A stretch of 12,293 nucleotides of DNA, taken from contig JAIWNU010000156.1 of the NCBI GenBank assembly GCA_020216655.1, forward strand, positions 1-12,293, written 5' to 3'. Positions within the stretch are counted from its first letter, which is position 1. Each line of letters opens with the position of its first letter. Positions 7,302 through 12,293 of this stretch are shown here, piece after piece. The DNA comes from Treponema sp. (GTDB lineage: Bacteria; Spirochaetota; Spirochaetia; Treponematales; Breznakiellaceae). Below the pieces are notes generated by a model, which was not told the origin of the DNA, ran no database searches, and was given only the letters and a program-made list of their open reading frames with translations. Made by a program: the position numbers and the translations under genes.

Positions 7302-10300
7302 GACTGGGCTCCTTCTGGTAAGGATGATGATCCCGCCTCCTGCGGGATGCTTGGTATGGTAAAGTCCGGCCAAAGTCTGGCCAGGGCAGGAATGAGACTG
7401 ATAGAAGACAGGGCAGAGGCGCTCACCCCCAGGGTACTCACCAGGGCAAGGGAACGAACTACCTGGTTTGCCGCTCCGGGGAGGAATAAAAAGGGCACCG
7501 AACCGATGACAGTAGTAAGGCTTGTGGCGGCCAGGGCCGAAAAACGCCGGCGCAGGGTCCGGTATAGATGGCCTTCCCGGCGGACTGGCCACCCTTCCCG
7601 GAGGGCTTCTACCGCTAAAACCGCCGCGTTAACCGCGATACCGCTCACGGCCACAAAGGCGCAGGCGAGGGCCAGATCGATTGCCGAACCGGAGAGAACC
7701 GTCGCAAGGGCAGGTATGGCTAAAGAAGGGGGGACAACTGCGAGAACCGGAAGAGGGGCTAAAAAGGATTCGGTGGCGGCGGCGATGACCATAAAACAGA
7801 ACAGGAGGGCCAGCATGAAATAGACCGTCATGCGGGAGAGGGATTCGGCTGCCTCTATCGCATCCCGATCAAATTCGACCGAATAACCTGGCGGAAGCGC
7901 TTCTTTGGCGAATAGGGGGCGCAGACGGTCCCGGATCCTGCGGGGATCCATGGGACGGGTGCGGACAGAAAGGGAAGCCACCCGGCGCCGGTTTTCCCGC
8001 CGGATAGATGAGGGTTCCCGGTCACCGGTCTCCGTGAGGACTTGGGAAACCCTGAGAGGGGCCGTTAGGGGTATGGAAAGGAGGCCGCTTCGATCTATCC
8101 GGTCTTCCGTACCATATTGGAGCCGAACATCCATTTCGCCCCCTTCGGCAACCCGTTTGTAAATGACCGGTCCATAGACTGACCTTTTCAGTGTATCCGC
8201 CAGAGAAGCGGTGCTGAGACCGAGGGCTGTCATTTTTTCCCGATCCGGGATAAGGCGGCTACGAAGGCTCCCTTCCTTAAAATTGAGCACCGCTTCCCGG
8301 ACTTCTCTGTCTCCCTGGCAGCGAGATGCGAGCCTTCGGGCTATGTCCTTACAAATTCCTGCGTCATCCCCTGCCACAGTAATGGTCCAAATTCGGTCCC
8401 GGGAAGAGGCTTCGGGGATAAAGACAAAGCCGCCGTATATTGGAATGGAACGGACAAGGGCCCGAAGCTGTTCTACCGTTTGTTTACGGGGATCAAAGGA
8501 TACGAGGAGCGAAGCGGAACCGGTCCGTGCGCTGGTCTGCACGGCCTTGATGCCATCCTTGTTACGCAGGGATGAGACATAATCAGCAAGTCCTTCGTTT
8601 ACCTTTTCGGCCAGCAGTCCGCCCTCAAATTCTATCTGGGCATAAACAGAGTCTTCCGATGGGAGGGGTGCCGTATCGGCCCCGGCGGCTATCATGGCGG
8701 CAAATCCCGCAATTGAGAGGGCGGCAAAGACCAGCACCGTAAGCCGGGGATTCCGGTAGGAAAGGAGCATCAGACGCGATGTAGATCGGCGCGGTGCGGC
8801 GGATAAGCGCTGCAATAAGGAGCGAAGCGGCACTATGGACCGTTGCAGCACAGAGAGACGGCGCGGTACGGCGAACCGGCGTTGCACAGAGAAACCGCGC
8901 GGTGCAGTAGCCTGGTGCCGCAGGGTGCGCCGCAAGAAACGCCGCAAGATACGCCGCGCCCGGTCTTTCAGAGTCTGTATCCAGGGAACCGGAAGGGAAA
9001 AACCAATAAGGGGAGGCAAAAAAACTAAGGATACGAAGAGAGAAAGGGCAGAACTAACACCGATACCCCAGGCGACCGCGCTGATCAGTGCAGAATCGGA
9101 ACCGATCAGAGCCAGTGGAAGCAGGGCCGCAATGGTGGTGAGGGTGCTGGCAAATAGGGACGGGGCTAAAGAAGCGAGGGCTTTTTGTTTGCCTACAGTA
9201 TTTCTAGCGCCTCCGATTCGTTCAAAGACTAAAATAGTACCGTCCACTGCAGCCCCTACCCCACAGGAAAGACCCGCAAGGCTTAAGCGGTCCAGGGGAA
9301 AGCCAAAGAGGCGCAGCAGGGCCGCCGAAAACAGCATAATGAGGGGAACCGAAAGGAGCCCCATCAGGGGATCGGCACCGATAAAGAGAAGCACCGCCAG
9401 GGCAACCGCCCCCGTTCCCTGGAGGGCCGCTGAGAATACGGACCTGAGAGCCCGTTCTTCCTCTTCACCCCGATCCGAAAGAACCCGGAATTCCAGCGGG
9501 AGATCAGAAAGTTCTTGTATGGTGCGCTTGATATCCCGGGAAAGCTTACCCATGGCAATGCTGCCCTGCTGGGCCCGGGAAGATCCCATGACTGAAATAA
9601 CCGCTGCATTTTTCCCGTCCAAGCGGGCAAGGATTTCTGGATATCGGTCCCGCTCCTGGATGGTGCCCAACTGAGAAAGGGGAACCACCCCTCCTGAGGG
9701 GAGATTTACCAGCCGGCTCCGCAAGTCCTGGACCGAGGGGGATTTTCCGTCCAGGCTTATCATAATTTCCCGATCCCCGCTCCGAAAGGTTCCGGCGGGG
9801 ACTAAAAGATCCCCTTCTGCCAGTTCTCGGGCGAGCATCCAGGGTTCTATGCCCCGGGCAGCGCAAGCTGCTTCATCCAGCTTGATACAGAGCTCCGGAA
9901 GCCCCGTACCGGCCAGTTCCACTTCCCCCGCATTCTCAAGCCGCTCCAGGGCAGGTTTTACCCTCCGTTCCAGCATGGTTCCAAGGGACAGGGCCGTACC
10001 CGTATTGGCCGAAGGGGAAAGGCCTTCTTTAGCGAATACCGCTGCGGACCAAAGGGGAATCCGGCTGTCCCGGGAACTCGTGATTTCTGGCCGCTGTGCA
10101 GAAGGCGGGAGGCCCTCATAGACAGCCTGGGCCGCATCTCTGACAGCCTCGTATATGCCCTTGTTTGATCCAGAAAACTGGGCCAGCACCCTGACCTTGC
10201 CCTGCTCGCTGGTGCTGACAAGCCGCTTTAGACCTGGAATAGCAGAGAGGGCATCCTCCAGGGGAATGGCGACGGTCCGTTCCATTTCCTCTCCGTTAAT

Positions 10301-10444
10301 GCCATAGTGCCGTATCGTAATCGCATAGGAAGCATCAGCGGAGTCTTTCCCAGCGGGACCTCCTTCCATAAGGAGCAGCGAAAGAGCAAGGAGTACAGCA
10401 AAACAAAGCAAGGCCAGGGTTCTCAGGGGCTTATCAAGCAGCAT
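7298..10444 (-). CDS. RND-family efflux transporter, permease subunit (second of a pair, divergent)
   Basis: Complete inner-membrane RND (HAE-1/AcrB-like) permease of 1048 residues, the usual family length. It is expected to use proton-motive force to export substrates with a periplasmic adaptor and an outer-membrane channel. The order is canonical: TM1 (about 9-27), first periplasmic porter loop with a PN1-like start (ERTVAIPLEDAL), TM2-TM6 (about 345-485), an Arg-rich cytoplasmic linker (about 492-558), TM7 (about 570-590), second porter loop, and TM8-TM12 (about 870-1025). TM4 reads AAVDGTILVFER: Asp401 matches AcrB Asp407, but the position of Asp408 is Gly402. TM10 reads GIAVNAAVLAVE, with Asn939 where AcrB has Lys940. 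The TM11 Arg and Thr are kept (RRRFSALAATS). The ATG at 10444 is chosen because GGGAGG lies 6 nt upstream and it overlaps the previous gene by only 11 bp; an ATG at 10495 would add 17 residues and a 62-bp overlap. Substrate cannot be told. Confidence 0.93.
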   Translation of the reverse strand: MLLDKPLRTLALLCFAVLLALSLLLMEGGPAGKDSADASYAITIRHYGINGEEMERTVAIPLEDALSAIPGLKRLVSTSEQGKVRVLAQFSGSNKGIYEAVRDAAQAVYEGLPPSAQRPEITSSRDSRIPLWSAAVFAKEGLSPSANTGTALSLGTMLERRVKPALERLENAGEVELAGTGLPELCIKLDEAACAARGIEPWMLARELAEGDLLVPAGTFRSGDREIMISLDGKSPSVQDLRSRLVNLPSGGVVPLSQLGTIQERDRYPEILARLDGKNAAVISVMGSSRAQQGSIAMGKLSRDIKRTIQELSDLPLEFRVLSDRGEEEERALRSVFSAALQGTGAVALAVLLFIGADPLMGLLSVPLIMLFSAALLRLFGFPLDRLSLAGLSCGVGAAVDGTILVFERIGGARNTVGKQKALASLAPSLFASTLTTIAALLPLALIGSDSALISAVAWGIGVSSALSLFVSLVFLPPLIGFSLPVPWIQTLKDRARRILRRFLRRTLRHQATAPRGFSVQRRFAVPRRLSVLQRSIVPLRSLLQRLSAAPRRSTSRLMLLSYRNPRLTVLVFAALSIAGFAAMIAAGADTAPLPSEDSVYAQIEFEGGLLAEKVNEGLADYVSSLRNKDGIKAVQTSARTGSASLLVSFDPRKQTVEQLRALVRSIPIYGGFVFIPEASSRDRIWTITVAGDDAGICKDIARRLASRCQGDREVREAVLNFKEGSLRSRLIPDREKMTALGLSTASLADTLKRSVYGPVIYKRVAEGGEMDVRLQYGTEDRIDRSGLLSIPLTAPLRVSQVLTETGDREPSSIRRENRRRVASLSVRTRPMDPRRIRDRLRPLFAKEALPPGYSVEFDRDAIEAAESLSRMTVYFMLALLFCFMVIAAATESFLAPLPVLAVVPPSLAIPALATVLSGSAIDLALACAFVAVSGIAVNAAVLAVEALREGWPVRREGHLYRTLRRRFSALAATSLTTVIGSVPFLFLPGAANQVVRSLALVSTLGVSASALSSISLIPALARLWPDFTIPSIPQEAGSSSLPEGAQS
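7309..7316 (-). promoter_or_regulatory. Ribosome-binding site of the giant protein gene
   Basis: Read on the minus strand this is AGAAGGAG, with AAGGAG at 7314-7309 and a 7-nt spacer before the ATG at 7301. It lies inside the last codons of the preceding RND gene, whose TGA (7300-7298) overlaps the ATG as ATGA. It fixes the start and suggests translational coupling. Confidence 0.85.
8766..8971 (-). other. Arginine-rich cytoplasmic linker between the two halves of the second RND protein
   Basis: Residues about 492-558 lie between TM6 and TM7, where AcrB-type proteins have a shorter cytoplasmic connector. About 19 of 67 residues are Arg, with a single Asp and no Glu. The motif A-x-P-R-(R/G), followed by a Ser-containing segment, occurs three times: ATAPRGFSV, FAVPRRLSV and SAAPRRSTS. 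The corresponding linker in the first RND protein is of ordinary composition. The count and motif are seen directly; the cytoplasmic location follows from family topology. Confidence 0.7.
8841..8915. repeat. Imperfect tandem repeat within the second RND gene
   Basis: Two adjacent copies, 8841-8879 and 8880-8915, both begin CGTTGCA. Leaving out a 3-base insertion in the first copy (GCA), about 27 of 36 positions match. A related core, CGGCGCGGTGCGGCGG, sits at 8787-8802. The 3-base length difference keeps the frame. This repeat encodes part of the Arg-rich linker, which probably grew by local duplication. Confidence 0.55.
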
Positions 10445-12293
10445 GGGAAGCCTCCCGGCGGAACAAAAAAGGAACAAGCAGGGGCGGAAAGGCAAGGAGA
10501 GAAATCAGGGTACTGGCCGCAACGCCGCCAAACATGGCGGCCGCCATGGACCTTTGGGAAGGTCCCAGGGGAGAAACGATGACCGGCAGCAGGGCCAGCA
10601 GGGTTGTTGCGGTGGTAGCCAGAACAGGCCGGAGCCGTTCCCGGGCGCCCCGGTATACCGCTGATACCGGCTGCAGTCCTTCTCCCATCTTGTCCCTTCC
10701 CACTTCGTACAGAATAATGACGTTATTGACCGCAAGTCCAAAGAGCACCACAAGGCCAAGGACGGATCCAGAATCCAGCCCCGCACCAACAACAAAAAGA
10801 GCAGGCCCTGCCCCTGCAAGAGAAAAGGGAATACTTACTAGGAGGAGCAGCGGAAGGCTAAAGGATTCAAACTGGGCTGCAAGAGAGAGATATAACAGAA
10901 GAATAACGAGCAAAACAGTAAAAAGAAGCGTTTTTTGGTACCGGACAAAGGCTGATTGGTCCACATAGGAAAGGCCCTTGAGGTCCTTGACCGCCCGTTC
11001 CAGGCTACTACTTAAAGATTGTCGGCTCTCTGAGCGGGGGAGCACATCAATATAAACCACATCGGAACGGTCAAGCCGGGCCAAAGCGGCTTCGCTTTCC
11101 CTTTGTTCAATCCGAGCGATGCTTCCTAATAAGACGGGGCTTTTCCCGCCCTCGTTTGCAGGGAGCATTTCTAAACTGCCAAGAGCTTCGCCGCCGAACT
11201 TTTTGCCCGACACCCGTATATCGATAGGCCGGCCATCCCGCTCCATCCGGGCCGCCACAAGGCCATCGGTATAGGCCATGAGGGACCTGCCGACAGAGAG
11301 AGTGGAAAGCTGGGCCGAGGCGGCCATATCCGGCTTGAGGGTGAGCCGTATTTCCGGCCTGAGCAGGGCGGGCCTCCAGGACAGGCTCGCTCCAGGCAGA
11401 CGGGACGCAAGCTCATCCATAATAAGCTTCCGTTCCGCCTGCAGTGTATCGGGATTCTCAGCTTTAAGAGCCACGGTGTAACCGGAAGAGAGGCCAAGGA
11501 TGCTCTCTATCTTGTCCTGGGGAGGCTCAATGCGCAGGCTGGCATCAAAAAGGCCTTCCCGGTCTAGGTAATTTCGAACCATAGAATAGATTGATGAAAT
11601 ATCACCGGCCTGTTTTAAGAAACAACGGAACTGAACCAACTCCTTCCGGTATTCTGTGGAGGATCGCCGCAGGCTGTCCTCCGTTTCCGAGCCTGCCCTG
11701 CCAAAGACCGATGCAAAGGAAGGAAGTCCTGAAAGCAGGTTTCCAACGGCTTCGCTGTGCAGGGCGACCACATCCAGGGCCGTGCCCGGCGGAAAGGCAA
11801 GCTCGAGACTGAGTTCGTCGTAGCCCCCAGAGGGGGTAAAGCGGACCGGCCGGCTTATTAAAAGCAGGGTGCCTCCGATGACCGTCAGGACCGCTATACC
11901 CCAGAGCAGGCGGGGGCGGCGGAAGGAGAAGCGCAGCAGTTTTCCGTATAAATTGTCAATCCAACACAGGAGGGTCCCTTTGGCAGGTCGAGGGCTGTCT
12001 CTTTGGGAACTGCCCGATCTGCCGCCAAGAACCTCATGGCCAACTACTGAATCGCGGCCTTTCCAAAGGAAATGGTACAGTGAGGGCAGGATAAACTGGG
12101 CGTAGACCCAGCCTGCGGCGACCATGGCGACGAGGCACACTGCCATATCACCGAAGAGGCTCCCCAGGGGGCCGGGCAAAAACAGAACCGGCACAAAGAC
12201 GATAGCCGTGGTGATGGTGCTGCCCAAGGATGAGGATGCCACCGTGGCAACAATATCTGCCACCGCGGCGGCCCTGGGTCTTTCAGCCCTGGG
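10434..12293 (-). CDS. RND-family efflux transporter, permease subunit (first of a pair), N-terminus cut by window edge
   Basis: The last 619 residues of an AcrB-like RND permease; the frame is open through the right edge. The first visible residues (ERPRAAAVADIVATVASSS) match the cytoplasmic segment that follows TM4 in RND proteins and leads into TM5, so TM1-TM4 and the first porter loop are missing. Next come TM5 and TM6 (about 24-68), an ordinary connector, TM7 (about 121-145, after FRRPRLLW), the second periplasmic porter loop, and TM8-TM12 (from about 454). TM10 reads GLAVNNVIILYEVGR, with Asn523-Asn524 where AcrB has Lys940-Asn941; an N-N pair here is, to my knowledge, usual in many non-enterobacterial RND pumps. 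TM11 reads RLRPVLATTATT, with the expected Arg, Pro and Thr. It ends at TGA 10436-10434, 11 bp inside the next gene. Adaptor and channel genes, if linked, would be upstream and out of view. Confidence 0.92.
   Translation of the reverse strand, partial: PRAERPRAAAVADIVATVASSSLGSTITTAIVFVPVLFLPGPLGSLFGDMAVCLVAMVAAGWVYAQFILPSLYHFLWKGRDSVVGHEVLGGRSGSSQRDSPRPAKGTLLCWIDNLYGKLLRFSFRRPRLLWGIAVLTVIGGTLLLISRPVRFTPSGGYDELSLELAFPPGTALDVVALHSEAVGNLLSGLPSFASVFGRAGSETEDSLRRSSTEYRKELVQFRCFLKQAGDISSIYSMVRNYLDREGLFDASLRIEPPQDKIESILGLSSGYTVALKAENPDTLQAERKLIMDELASRLPGASLSWRPALLRPEIRLTLKPDMAASAQLSTLSVGRSLMAYTDGLVAARMERDGRPIDIRVSGKKFGGEALGSLEMLPANEGGKSPVLLGSIARIEQRESEAALARLDRSDVVYIDVLPRSESRQSLSSSLERAVKDLKGLSYVDQSAFVRYQKTLLFTVLLVILLLYLSLAAQFESFSLPLLLLVSIPFSLAGAGPALFVVGAGLDSGSVLGLVVLFGLAVNNVIILYEVGRDKMGEGLQPVSAVYRGARERLRPVLATTATTLLALLPVIVSPLGPSQRSMAAAMFGGVAASTLISLLAFPPLLVPFLFRREASHAA
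10451..10456 (-). promoter_or_regulatory. Ribosome-binding site deciding the start of the second RND gene
   Basis: The minus strand reads GGGAGG, then six nucleotides, then ATG at 10444. It lies inside the last codons of the first RND gene, whose TGA is at 10436-10434. This site favours the 10444 start over the in-frame ATG 51 bp upstream. Confidence 0.75.

Noticed and set aside
7284..7823. Plus-strand open frame of 179 codons over the RND/giant junction
   Set aside because: It is antisense to two real genes, is Ala/Arg/Thr-rich without a recognisable fold, and has no operon partner on that strand.
8835..9674. Plus-strand open frame of 279 codons, Arg/Ser-rich
   Set aside because: It lies wholly antisense to the well-supported second RND gene. 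Its Arg/Ser/Thr-rich composition is what the complement of GC-rich membrane-protein codons produces, and no family is recognisable.
7298..10495. ATG at 10495 as the start of the second RND gene
   Set aside because: It would add 17 residues lacking RND character and a 62-bp overlap. The ATG at 10444 has GGGAGG at 6-nt spacing and places TM1 at the usual distance from the N-terminus.
10434..12263. GTG at 12263 as the true start of the first RND gene
   Set aside because: The frame stays open to the edge, and the residues before the GTG (ERPRAAA) fit the conserved RND segment following TM4. Starting there would remove TM1-TM4 and the first porter loop.

Overview
The window is almost wholly coding, and all of its genes lie on the minus strand. 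Read in the direction of transcription, from high to low coordinates, there are three genes. (1) 12293 to 10434 is the C-terminal part of a first RND-family inner-membrane transporter, cut by the right edge. (2) 10444 to 7298 is a second, complete RND transporter of 1048 residues. (3) 7301 to the left edge is one uninterrupted reading frame of at least 2433 codons. It encodes a giant secreted, helix-rich protein of unknown function, cut by the left edge. I read this frame codon by codon and found no stop and no frame change.

The genes overlap by 11 bp (first/second) and 4 bp (second/third, ATGA). Each internal start has a strong purine-rich ribosome-binding site at normal spacing. This is the architecture of one co-transcribed, translationally coupled operon. 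Its promoter, any membrane-fusion (adaptor) or outer-membrane channel genes, and its terminator must lie outside the window. I found no intergenic gap, tRNA, rRNA, CRISPR array, insertion sequence or terminator.

Base composition is moderate, roughly half G+C, but uneven. The RND genes and the N-terminal part of the giant gene are GC-richer. The giant gene contains clearly AT-rich blocks at about 280-1420 and 5640-5880. RND pumps and a Sec-secreted helical protein imply a two-membrane bacterium. The style of the giant, Trp/Tyr-rich, coiled-coil-like, signal-peptide-bearing protein makes me think of a spirochaete (Treponema-like, moderate GC). That is an impression, not proof.

Functionally, the two consecutive and clearly divergent RND proteins could form a heteromeric pump (compare the established MdtB/MdtC principle) or two separate pumps. 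The second lacks one of the paired TM4 aspartates and carries an unusual arginine-rich cytoplasmic linker. The most unusual element is the giant exported protein translationally coupled to this pump pair. It may be a periplasmic or envelope-spanning partner, or an exported structural protein, but no known domain was recognised in it.
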